Source: an uncultured Chloroflexota bacterium
GTDB lineage: Bacteria; Chloroflexota; Limnocylindria; Limnocylindrales; CSP1-4
DNA: 24,123 bases
Direction of reading: 5' to 3'
Assembly: GCA_903930745.1 (NCBI GenBank)
Contig: CAIYZX010000197.1
Location: forward strand, 1-24,123
The stretch's first letter is position 1, and every line of letters starts with the position of its first letter. Below the pieces are notes generated by a model. That model was not told where the DNA came from and made no database searches. It saw only the letters and a list, made by a program, of their open reading frames with translations. The translations under genes and the position numbers were made by a program. Positions 16,101 to 22,628 of the stretch are shown here, one piece after another.

Positions 16101-16855
16101 CGACCCGCACGCGCACCGGGGATGACCTCGTCCTCGTCCACCGCAAGGACGGTGGCGCTGCGGCCGTCCGGCAGCAGCTCGATGATGCTGGAGCGGCCCA
16201 CGCCCAGCCGCGGCCGGAGGGCGGCGAGCGCCGCCTGGGCGATCTCCGCGACGGGTCGCCGGCCGATGATCCAGCCGTCCATCGCGTGGAGGAGCGCGAG
16301 CCGGTCGCGTGAGGCGGCGAGCTCCTCGGCGGCGCGGGCGTGGACGATGGAGACCGCAAGCTGCGTCACGATCTCCCGGGCCATGGCCACGCGCTCGGGA
16401 TTGAGCATCTCCGCGTCGCGACCCACCAGCTGGACCACGCCCACGAGCTCGTCGCCGGCCACGAGCGGGAAGACAGCGGCGTGGCGCAGGCCTTGGGCTG
16501 CCACGTGACCGGCCCACGGTATCCGGGGGTCGGCGTCGGCAAGATCCGGCACGAGCAGGGTCTCGCGCAGGTCCCGAAGGTCGTTGGGCACCACCTGCTC
16601 GTACGGGACGTCAGCGATCTCCACGTGCGCGCTGTCGTCCCGCCGCGTGATCGCCAGCACCCGGCCGCCCCGACGGTGGTGGTCGTGCTCGGCGATGCTC
16701 AGCCGGTCCGCGCGCGCGAGCTCCGCGAGGGGTCGTGCGGCAAGCTCCGCCACCTCCATGGGGTCGCGCAGGCCCAGCACGGCACGGTCGATGGCGTGCA
16801 TGAGCTCGAGCTGGCGGAGCCGATCGGCATCGGGCGCGGGCTCGGTGGCGTTCAT
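13145..16855 (-). CDS. Soluble histidine kinase with five tandem GAF domains, then PAS-HisKA-HATPase
   Basis: A 1236-residue kinase without membrane segments. Five GAF-like units of about 165-170 residues repeat at roughly 15-175, 185-345, 357-515, 528-687 and 700-857. Each opens with a LHxIDR-like helix and closes with an EVGDQLAVAI-like helix. A PAS domain (about 863-985) and the kinase core follow: His1014 in LGQFAGILAHDVRNYLTAV, N box NLATNAVDAM (Asn1126), DTGTGMDEE (1169-1177) and GTGLGLASV (1198-1206). The core is intact. The last third closely matches the membrane kinase at 6824-9196, so they are paralogues. The start is uncertain: ATG 16855 precedes the first GAF helix but has no clear ribosome binding site, and the frame stays open to 16963. 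No receiver or regulator gene adjoins it, so its partner is unknown; the 9327-9956 regulator is a candidate. Confidence 0.9.
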   Translation of the reverse strand: MNATEPAPDADRLRQLELMHAIDRAVLGLRDPMEVAELAARPLAELARADRLSIAEHDHHRRGGRVLAITRRDDSAHVEIADVPYEQVVPNDLRDLRETLLVPDLADADPRIPWAGHVAAQGLRHAAVFPLVAGDELVGVVQLVGRDAEMLNPERVAMAREIVTQLAVSIVHARAAEELAASRDRLALLHAMDGWIIGRRPVAEIAQAALAALRPRLGVGRSSIIELLPDGRSATVLAVDEDEVIPGARAGRVVPREELIPAAIADEPTPHIFSDISTGEADTPAARVMVAHGYRSACWLPMVVDGIILGAMVHTAVDPTPFSPEAVGMAAEVATQLAIAIRSERERLAREASTMRMEVLHAIDRAGLIAESPAALADEVLPRIRRLVGAERAVVLRVDAKRSLVDWLATDEADDLPPGTPMPARLPLSALVTPEMVAAPDLVAVPDLEERTDNGQAGASLLARGLRSSAYMPFVAEGRLVGALNVSWRSTHGCDEAVELALRQVGDRFATALARFEARAALEQSRTRLELLHEIDRGILAATTGSEIARRVAEPLRAIIGARLLGVAEAGLDPTAGGSIVAWAGEGADRVFAEVAKLPATRVLPPALRSQREIITVPDIRQAPGMAGAQATIELGCVVGAVVPLVAEDQLVGVISLASDDPGMLDADRLAIAREVGDQLAVAIRHANARAALERAVARQALVHEIDRAILDATSLEDLAAAVSAPLLRVLRAQRLDISVYDLAHDEGRLIGFAGDDAGASPVGRTFPLRAMVPMADLDNPEIVIREDIAAELDRIPLVAGAVAAGLRAGAWVPLIAAGELVGAIGFAGSDALTTTAETIATAREVGDQLAVAIVAARDREAVADREERLRAILEASPNGILTLDLTGAIQYANPAAHRLFAYEPGMLVGGPVSALISESSTSLSGERLDAWFSSHDGPEALRAIPTHPLDVDARRRDGSTLPVHVLLAPVSTGEGPLIIATVVDLSERASYEARLRQAERLEVLGQFAGILAHDVRNYLTAVTMAADFIAGDMDPDDEHREDIETIKRAAQDAVDMTRSVLEFSRPASSTRGVTNVTAHLGGARTMLGRILGGRIRLELDLPDDLPSAGIDSTGLTQVVGNLATNAVDAMPAGGVFSIRGAIHETAAGDATGTDALPPGRYVRLVISDTGTGMDEETRSKAFDAFFTTKRPGEGRGGTGLGLASVFLIVNRCGGAIHLASTPGVGTTFTVDLPVA

Positions 16856-17112
16856 GGGCGCGGTCGCACGGTCACGTCGAGCGTCCAGCGTCACTTGCTG
16901 ACGGTCACCCCAGGCTGGCGCGGGTCCCTCCGCGCGGATGTCCCGGCCATCCCCCGACGGCACCGGGTCCAGACCCCCCCATGGGTCCGAGGGCGCGATT
17001 GTGCCGTGCGAGTAGTACGAATGGATAGAGGATTCCTGCCCATGCCCTTCGGATCGGGCACTTGGTGGTGCGCGCGCGCCTGTTCCGGCCGCCGATCGGC
17101 CACAATGGAGCC

Positions 17113-17460
17113 ATGACCGACAGCGACCGCCGACGAGCAGACCGGGATCGTCTGCGCCTCACGCGCCCCAACGCGGGCGTGATCCTCTATCGGCATCGGG
17201 CCACCGGCCGCCTCGTGGTGCTGGGCGTTCCCAACGTGGCCGCCGCACGGAACCGCTTCGACTTCGCGATCGCCACGCGGACGGCGTCCGCGCTGCCAGA
17301 CCCGCACCTCATGGATGACGCGCGCGCCCACGGGTTCGATGGGCTGGGGATGGACGTGCTGGAGGAGGTGGAGGTGGACCCCACGGCCACCTCGCGCTCC
17401 CTGGCCTCAGACCTGGACGTGCTGGTGGAGCTCTGGCGGGAGCGCCTCGCCCGCGGCTGA
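17113..17460 (+). CDS. Hypothetical protein, 115 residues
   Basis: I do not recognise this protein. It is rich in Arg, Asp and Ala with no membrane segment. The middle (about 20-60) alternates hydrophobic stretches (AGVILYRH, RLVVLGV) as in a small alpha/beta fold, and residues 88-115 look helical. Composition and codon use match the flanking chromosomal genes. It ends 6 bp before the stop of the restriction endonuclease, so the restriction module was placed directly behind it. GGAG stands only 2 nt before ATG 17113, too near to be a normal ribosome binding site, and CACAAT at 17101-17106 could be a -10 box of a near-leaderless mRNA. The upstream gap (16856-17112) must hold the promoters for this gene and the kinase. 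Confidence 0.6.
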   Translation: MTDSDRRRADRDRLRLTRPNAGVILYRHRATGRLVVLGVPNVAAARNRFDFAIATRTASALPDPHLMDDARAHGFDGLGMDVLEEVEVDPTATSRSLASDLDVLVELWRERLARG

Positions 17461-17466
17461 CCGCGA

Positions 17467-18657
17467 CTAGAGAAGGTCCGTCGTTGCCTCAGCAAGAATG
17501 CGGCTTGCGGGGATCGCCGCGGGCCGAAGCGTCGCCTTGGATCGCCTTGCGCCTCCGCCCTCGTTCCGCATCCCCTGTTGGAAACCGATGTCAAGCCACC
17601 CATCGGCGATTCCGTCCACGAGATCAGCGTCACCGTTGAAGGCAACCGCCAACAGTCGCACTGGCGTGAAGCGAACCTTTCTACGTCGGCTCGGCGCACC
17701 CCGCTCGACGCGCTCGATCTCGTAGGCGGTGGCCGGACCCTTCAGGGCGTCGTGCCAGGCCTTGAAGGAACCGTCCTCGTCATAGTCAGCGTGACCTTCC
17801 AGGATCACGACGCCGACCGAACCAGTGTCGTTCATACAGCGGCGCATGGCCTCGGCGTCATTCAGGATGCACTCACCCCGCCCGCTGCCGATCGTATGAG
17901 CCTTCAGGTCCCAGACGCGCCGGTTCTCGTAATCGAAAACGGTCTGTCCGAACCTCCGTGAGCGGCCACCTCCCAGTTCATCCTGAAGCATGGCGCGGCC
18001 AGTCTCTTCGAAGAAGAACCCCGGCCACTCCATCTGGCGCCAATTCGTCGAACCTCTTGAGCGCATCTGCTCGATTGATGCTCGACCATCCCAGGTGACC
18101 CCCAGCAGCCGCTTGAGGATCTTGACCATGTCTACTGCCTCGGTCTTCAACTCATAGGCGATGGGTTGCGTGCTGCCGAACAGAGTCAGCGTTTCGGCCA
18201 CGGCGCCTGACCCGCTAGGACCATGCTCCTGGCTCGGGTACTCAGCACCTACGGGAGCGTCATGCTCGCCCGGCACCCGGGAAGCGGACTCGCCTTGGCT
18301 GAGCACGGGTTGTCCCTGAGCCGGGACAACCCTCAGCCGCCGACGCTCAAGCAGGATCTCCACGGCCTCTTCAAGGCAACGCAGTCCGTCGTTCGTCACA
18401 GAGCCGCCACCGCCGGAAGGTGTCAGGCGCCCATCCCAATCGGGAAGCCAATCAAGCCCGGCCTCACTCGTGACGGCGATGCAGATCCCCGCCTTGCTCA
18501 ATGCCCTTCCGGTCGCGCCGTGCCACGACACGCCAACCCGGTCCGCGACTTCACGGTAGAAGATTGCTGGCTCTGTGGCACCCCTAACGGGAAGGATCGT
18601 AGCGACCCCAACGCGCCGGCAGATTCGCGCCATCAACTGCGCAGTAGTCTCAGACAT
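17467..18657 (-). CDS. Putative type II restriction endonuclease (PD-(D/E)XK)
   Basis: A 396-residue protein paired head to head with a C5 DNA methyltransferase, so it is probably the matching endonuclease. A nuclease signature is visible: Asp242 in TVFDYENRR, then WDLKAH with Asp250 and Lys252, the D...(D/E)xK pattern. Just before it is NWRQMEWPGFFFEE (205-218), a strongly conserved-looking motif. The N-terminal 75 residues (REVADRVGVSWHGATGRALSKAGI) look like a DNA-binding helical domain, and residues 112-152 form a loose Gly/Ser/Pro linker. GGGGG followed by AAAAGGG before ATG 18657 offers a ribosome binding site. GC is near 60-65%, against about 70-72% in neighbours, suggesting acquisition. 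I cannot assign a known recognition family. Confidence 0.72.
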   Translation of the reverse strand: MSETTAQLMARICRRVGVATILPVRGATEPAIFYREVADRVGVSWHGATGRALSKAGICIAVTSEAGLDWLPDWDGRLTPSGGGGSVTNDGLRCLEEAVEILLERRRLRVVPAQGQPVLSQGESASRVPGEHDAPVGAEYPSQEHGPSGSGAVAETLTLFGSTQPIAYELKTEAVDMVKILKRLLGVTWDGRASIEQMRSRGSTNWRQMEWPGFFFEETGRAMLQDELGGGRSRRFGQTVFDYENRRVWDLKAHTIGSGRGECILNDAEAMRRCMNDTGSVGVVILEGHADYDEDGSFKAWHDALKGPATAYEIERVERGAPSRRRKVRFTPVRLLAVAFNGDADLVDGIADGWLDIGFQQGMRNEGGGARRSKATLRPAAIPASRILAEATTDLL

Positions 18658-18845
18658 CCCTTTTCCCCCATTTGGCCGCTGGCCATTTCACCTAATGCTG
18701 GACAGACCGTCAGGATAACGATCCTCGGGGCCGCCGAGACCTTCGACCCTGCTGGGCGCGCCGAGACCAAGCACACATCGCCAACATCCCATAAGCTGTC
18801 GTCTGGCTGGCCGCTGGCTGGCGATCTTGGCCTGGAGCCGCGCAC
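18658..18845. promoter_or_regulatory. Divergent control region of the restriction-modification pair
   Basis: 188 bp of low GC (32 of 60 bases in the first full line) between the two divergent starts. It must carry both promoters. Short direct repeats are seen: GCCGAGACC twice (centred near 18735 and 18761) and GGCCGCTGGC twice (near 18675 and 18810). TAAGCT near 18792-18797 fits a -10 box for the methyltransferase. No controller (C) protein gene is present, so control by the methyltransferase itself is possible. Confidence 0.4.
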
Positions 18846-20171
18846 TTGGCACCGAACTTCACCTTCATTGATCTGTTCGCGGGGGTTGGGGGGTTCCACC
18901 ACGCCCTCTCCCACCCTGCATTCGGCGGTGAGTGCGTCCTCGCAGTCGAGATCGATGACCAGTGCAAGATCGTCTACCAATCGGCGTTCCCCGGAACGGC
19001 GATCAAGGGAGATATCCGCAGCATCACCCGTACCAACGACCGGGACGCCACGCCGGAAGAGATTGCCTCCAGGGTTCCTGACCATGACGTGTTGTGCGCC
19101 GGATTCCCGTGTCAGCCCTTCTCGAAGTCGGGTGCACAGCACGGCACCCGCGACCAGACTCGCGGCACGCTCTTCTTCGACATCATGGAGATCGTGCGGG
19201 CGAAGCGGCCGCGGTTCCTGATTCTGGAGAACGTTCCCAACCTGGTCGGACCCAACCATCGCGACACCTGGCGACTGATCAAGGACAACATCCGCGAGGC
19301 CGGGTACTCAGTGGCCGACGAGCCGGTGGTGCTCAGTCCACATCGACTGCCAAGACCCCTCGGTGCGCCCCAGGTGCGAGAGCGGGTGTTCATCCTCGCC
19401 CACCTGTCAGATGGCGAGAACCCTCGGGAGCCGGCCCCGCTTCTTCCCAAACCGCCGGTACCAGATTGGCGTCCTGATCGGTGGACCCTGGCCGGGTGGG
19501 TCGATGAGGAAGATCCTGGCACTGCATACCAACTCCGACCGGCTGAGGAAGCATGGCTTGCAGCCTGGGATGCCTTCGTTCGGGGTGTCGAGTCCGACTA
19601 CCTGCCGGGCTTCCCGATTTGGGAGCATGAGTGGAAACTCGAGCCTGAGATTCCTGCTGACTGCCCGCCGTGGAAGGAGGACTTCCTGCGGAAGAACTCC
19701 GCCTTCTATGCTCAGAACCGCCGATTTCTCGAGGGCTGGCGCAAGGAGACTTGGGATAGTGCCGGAACCAGAGTGCAAGACTTCCCATTGAGTCGACGGA
19801 AGTTCGAGTGGCAGGCGAGGGCGGTCTATCCCACCCGTGTCGGCAGGACGATTTGGTCTCTCCTCATTCACCTTCGACCCAGTGGAATTCGAGTCAAGCC
19901 GCCGACGTACTTCCCCGCTCTCGTGGCAATCACTCAGACGCCGATCGTCGGCGCCCTGAAGCGCCGGATCACTCCCCAGGAGGCGAGCCTTCTGCAGGGG
20001 ATTCCGTTCGAGCCATTCCAGGACGCGAACATGGCCGACAGCGACATCTACCGACAGTTGGGCAATGCCGTGAACGTGGGCGCGGTCCAACTAGTGTCGA
20101 GAGTGCTATTCGCCCATGCCGATCTTGACTGGGGCGACGGCATCACCGAGGGCACCGTTCCGGGCCTCTAG
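18846..20171 (+). CDS. DNA (cytosine-5) methyltransferase of the restriction-modification module
   Basis: A 441-residue C5 methyltransferase, which transfers a methyl group from S-adenosylmethionine to cytosine in its target site. Motif I is FIDLFAGVGGFHHAL (7-21), motif IV with the catalytic Cys89 is GFPCQPFS, motif VI is ENV (128-130), motif VIII is QVRERVFILA (176-185), motif IX is RRITPQEASLLQGIP (373-387), and motif X is YRQLGNAVNV (402-411). All are intact. The target-recognition region between VIII and IX spans about 190-370 and would set the specificity, which I cannot name. The start is TTG 18846: GGAG (18834-18837) stands 8 nt before it and motif I follows at the usual distance. Codon use (for example GTC before GAG) and lower GC differ from the flanks, supporting transfer together with the endonuclease. 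Confidence 0.95.
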   Translation: MAPNFTFIDLFAGVGGFHHALSHPAFGGECVLAVEIDDQCKIVYQSAFPGTAIKGDIRSITRTNDRDATPEEIASRVPDHDVLCAGFPCQPFSKSGAQHGTRDQTRGTLFFDIMEIVRAKRPRFLILENVPNLVGPNHRDTWRLIKDNIREAGYSVADEPVVLSPHRLPRPLGAPQVRERVFILAHLSDGENPREPAPLLPKPPVPDWRPDRWTLAGWVDEEDPGTAYQLRPAEEAWLAAWDAFVRGVESDYLPGFPIWEHEWKLEPEIPADCPPWKEDFLRKNSAFYAQNRRFLEGWRKETWDSAGTRVQDFPLSRRKFEWQARAVYPTRVGRTIWSLLIHLRPSGIRVKPPTYFPALVAITQTPIVGALKRRITPQEASLLQGIPFEPFQDANMADSDIYRQLGNAVNVGAVQLVSRVLFAHADLDWGDGITEGTVPGL

Positions 20172-20191
20172 TCCCCGGCCGGACCGGGACT
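20170..20191 (+). terminator. Possible hairpin after the methyltransferase
   Basis: AGTCCC (20170-20175) pairs with GGGACT (20186-20191) around a GC-rich loop that is itself partly self-complementary (CCGGCCGG). It overlaps the methyltransferase stop codon. There is no T tract, so termination is only possible. Confidence 0.35.
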
Positions 20192-20258
20192 GTTGGCGGT
20201 GTCCACTGGTACCGAGGGGGGATGCAGCGGCGCACCGCCACTTGGCACGCTGCGCTCC

Positions 20259-20597
20259 ATGGATGACCACGCGCCGGACCTCACCCCGGCCCAGCAGCTG
20301 CCCCTGCTCTACCGCTCCGTGCTTGACCTCGTGGCCGAGCTGGAGGGTGCAGGCGAGCGCAAGACCGCGTACGAGCTGCGCCGGCGTGCGATCCAGACGT
20401 ATTCCACGCGCTGGGACGAGGGCGGCCGCAAGTCGCTCCACCGCCTGATCCGCGAGGGCGAGACGCGCCTGGCCGCCGGACGGACCAGACCTGCAGCCGC
20501 GCCTGCAGCCGCGCCCGCCGCTGGAGCGACTGCCGGGGCTCCCGCGAGCGCCGCCGCGCCCGCGGCCGGAAGCGCAGCGGGCACCGCCGCCGCCTGA
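20259..20597 (+). CDS. Hypothetical small protein with Ala/Pro-rich tail
   Basis: A 112-residue protein I do not recognise. Residues 1-70 look like a helical bundle (LPLLYRSVLDLVAELEGAG, KTAYELRRRAIQTYSTRWD, SLHRLIREGETRLAAG). The last 35 residues are almost only Ala, Pro and Gly, coded by GC-rich degenerate repeats, and look disordered. It may bind a partner through the helices and tether with the tail. ATG 20259 has no clear ribosome binding site; CACGCT ends 8 nt or so before it. GC is back to the high chromosomal level, so it lies outside the restriction module. It may be co-transcribed with the next two genes. Confidence 0.6.
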   Translation: MDDHAPDLTPAQQLPLLYRSVLDLVAELEGAGERKTAYELRRRAIQTYSTRWDEGGRKSLHRLIREGETRLAAGRTRPAAAPAAAPAAGATAGAPASAAAPAAGSAAGTAAA

Positions 20598-20613
20598 TCG
20601 GCCCCGCGTGGCG

Positions 20614-20619
20614 TACGCT
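20614..20619 (+). promoter_or_regulatory. Candidate -10 box just before the 20628 start
   Basis: TACGCT fits TANNNT and ends 8 nt before ATG 20628. With no ribosome binding site between, this resembles a near-leaderless promoter, like the one at 3250-3255. Confidence 0.35.
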
Positions 20620-20627
20620 CACGCGTG

Positions 20628-20927
20628 ATGTCCACCACCGTCGCCTCCTGCATCGCCCGGGCCCTCGAGGGGTTCGAGATTCTCGCCGTCACGGCGGAGC
20701 CCATCGAGGACGAGCTGATCTACGTCACAGACCTCGGCACCGTCTGGAAGGCACGCCTCGCCGCTGTCGTGGCGGCCCGTGGTCCCGAGATTGCGCCGCC
20801 GGGTGCCGCCGAGGCGATGGACGCCCTGGTCGCCGAGGCGGAGCGGATCACGGACCCGCACCGCGCCATCGACTGGCTCTCCACGCTGCCGCAGGTTGCC
20901 CTCGCGGCCCTGGGCGAGGCGGCCTGA
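20628..20927 (+). CDS. Hypothetical protein, 99 residues
   Basis: A small acidic protein I do not recognise. It has no membrane helix. The N-terminal half alternates strands (FEILAVTAEPIED, ELIYVTDLGTVWKARLAAVV) and the C-terminal half is helical (GAAEAMDALVAEAERI, IDWLSTLPQVALAAL). GTG at 20625 directly before ATG 20628 is an alternative start. Its stop is 3 bp before the start of the PD-(D/E)XK-like gene, so the two are almost surely one transcript and may act together. Confidence 0.65.
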   Translation: MSTTVASCIARALEGFEILAVTAEPIEDELIYVTDLGTVWKARLAAVVAARGPEIAPPGAAEAMDALVAEAERITDPHRAIDWLSTLPQVALAALGEAA

Positions 20928-20930
20928 CCC

Positions 20931-21617
20931 ATGCGCTTCCAGGACGCCAGGCCGGACGGTCGCGCCGTCGTCTACGCCCACATCCAGGCGGATCCGCTGG
21001 TGGCGAAGGCCGCCGAGCTGCTGGTCCGCGCCACCACCGTCCAGCGCGTGCTGGCCCGCGCCGTGATGAACGGCGAGTCGCTGGATCCGGCCGCCTGGCG
21101 GACGATGTTCCCGTCGCTCTTCGGGCCCGCGGCCCCTGCGCCGGGCGACCCCGTCCGTGACCGCTCAGAGGCCATCCTGGACGCCGGCCTGGCCGTGGCC
21201 GATCGCGGCGAGCAGACCCGCTCGCAGTTCCGCGGCGCCATCGTGGAGGCGCTCACCGAGAAGCTGTGCGCCGAGCGGACCGCGCCGGTGAAGCGCGAGC
21301 GCCGGATCCTGTTCGACGGCCGGCCCGCGGAGATCCACCCGTACGACGTGACGGTGGAGCGCGAGGGCGCAGCCGAGGCGTGGGACTGCAAGTGGGGCGC
21401 GCGCGGCATCAAGGGCGAGGTGATCAACCAGCTCGATGACGCACGCCGCGGGGCGGCCGAGGAGGGCGGGAGGCTGCTGGTGGGTCTCGTGATCTTCGAC
21501 GCCCGCCGCTCGTCCGAGGTGCGCCTGGTCCGCGAGAAGGGCCCCGTGTCCCTGGATGCTCTCAAGCTGATCGCGCTGGAGGGGCTTGACCGCCTCGCCG
21601 GCCGAAAGCCCGCCTGA
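20931..21617 (+). CDS. Hypothetical protein with a PD-(D/E)XK-like nuclease signature
   Basis: A 228-residue protein not recognised as a named family. The second half looks like a restriction-endonuclease fold: a helix with Glu106 (FRGAIVEALTEKL), then HPYDVTVE with Asp139, then AEAWDCKWG with Asp152 and Lys154, the D...(D/E)xK spacing of this fold, then a helix with INQLDDARRGA and a strand RLLVGLVIFD. The N-terminal half (1-100) is mostly helical. A catalytic nuclease is plausible but rests on the motif alone. GAGG near 20917-20920 lies about 10 nt before ATG 20931, after a 3-bp gap from the preceding gene. High GC matches the chromosome. It could be a DNA repair, defence or processing nuclease; neighbours do not decide. 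Confidence 0.7.
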   Translation: MRFQDARPDGRAVVYAHIQADPLVAKAAELLVRATTVQRVLARAVMNGESLDPAAWRTMFPSLFGPAAPAPGDPVRDRSEAILDAGLAVADRGEQTRSQFRGAIVEALTEKLCAERTAPVKRERRILFDGRPAEIHPYDVTVEREGAAEAWDCKWGARGIKGEVINQLDDARRGAAEEGGRLLVGLVIFDARRSSEVRLVREKGPVSLDALKLIALEGLDRLAGRKPA

Positions 21618-21636
21618 GCCCGGCGCGAGGGCCGCG

Positions 21637-22464
21637 ATGACCGAAGCCGAAGCCGAAGCGGGTGCCCCCGCGCCGGTCCGGCCGCCGAACCTGCTGACGG
21701 AGACGTACCGCGTCCGCTTCGACGAGTGCGGCGCGGATGGCCTCGTGCGCGCCTCCGCGCTCCTGCGGTACGCGCTGGACATGGCCTGGCGCCACTCGGA
21801 CAAGCTCGGGTTCACGCGTGCCTGGTACGCGGAGCGCAACTGCGCCTGGGTGGTGCGCGCGGGTGAGCTGGTCATCGAGGCGCCCATCCCGTCCGGCGTC
21901 ACGCTCCTCGTCACCACGCGCGTCAGCGGGTTCCGCCGCGTCTGGTCCCGGCGCTACACCACCGCCACCCTCGAGGACGGCACGCCCGCGTTCTGGAGCC
22001 ACACGGACTTCGTGATGATCGACGTGGCGCGCGGACTCCCCGGGCGTGTCCCGCCGGAGCTGCCCGTGGTCTTCGGCGTCCCGCCGGACCCCTTCGAGCC
22101 TGGCCGCGTCCAGCTGCCGCAGGCCCCCGACGAGGCCGTGGAGGTGCGCAGCGTGGTGCGGCCACGGGACCTGGACCCCAACGGCCACGTGAACAACGCC
22201 ACGTACGTGGACTACCTGGAGGAGGCGGTGCTGGTCGCGGGTGACGCCGGGGCCGCCGACCTGGCCACCGTCCCGCGGCGGATCACCGTGGAGTACCTGG
22301 TGGCAGCGGAGCCGGGCGATGCGCTTGTCTCGCACGCATGGCGCCTGGAGGACGATACCGACGAGCGGGCCCCCGGAACGGCCGGGGCGGCAGGCTGGGC
22401 CTGGCACCTCGCCGATGGAGCGGGGCGGGACCTGGCGCGCGGGCGGGTCGTCCCGGAAGCCTGA
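21637..22464 (+). CDS. Acyl-ACP thioesterase (FatA/FatB-like, double hotdog)
   Basis: A 275-residue protein resembling bacterial acyl-ACP thioesterases, which release free fatty acids from acyl carrier protein. Two hotdog domains are seen. The first (about 20-130) has FDECGADGLVRASALLRYALD, with the helix-lining residues, and VSGFRRVWSRRYTTA. The second (about 165-273) carries the active-site segment DPNGHVNNATYVDYLEEA (180-197), with Asn182, His184, Asn186 and Glu195/196 as likely catalytic and structural residues. ATG 21637 has GAGGG (21626-21632 region) upstream, which favours it over the longer frame from 21586. It starts 19 bp after the nuclease-like gene and may be read with it. A repeated GCCGAA codes for the AEAEA run at the N-terminus. 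Chain-length preference cannot be told. Confidence 0.82.
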   Translation: MTEAEAEAGAPAPVRPPNLLTETYRVRFDECGADGLVRASALLRYALDMAWRHSDKLGFTRAWYAERNCAWVVRAGELVIEAPIPSGVTLLVTTRVSGFRRVWSRRYTTATLEDGTPAFWSHTDFVMIDVARGLPGRVPPELPVVFGVPPDPFEPGRVQLPQAPDEAVEVRSVVRPRDLDPNGHVNNATYVDYLEEAVLVAGDAGAADLATVPRRITVEYLVAAEPGDALVSHAWRLEDDTDERAPGTAGAAGWAWHLADGAGRDLARGRVVPEA

Positions 22465-22628
22465 CCCGTGCCACACGGCACGTCTGGGGCCAGCGTCAAG
22501 CCAATGTCGTGGCCGTCTGGCCCACGAGCGGACCGCCGGTTGGCCTACGTGACAGGACCCCGGTGATAACCGTCGGGCACATGGGGGTAGCCCCAACAAT
22601 TTGCGCTCCACCCGCCACGGAGCCGTCA

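Noticed and set aside
13202..16312. 1036-codon plus-strand open frame opposite the five-GAF kinase
   Set aside because: No recognisable motif and Arg/Gly/His-rich composition; the minus-strand kinase explains the region.
18223..19221. Plus-strand open frame of 332 codons across the start of the endonuclease and the methyltransferase
   Set aside because: It overlaps both genes in other frames and shows no domain; the methyltransferase motifs are in the frame starting at TTG 18846.
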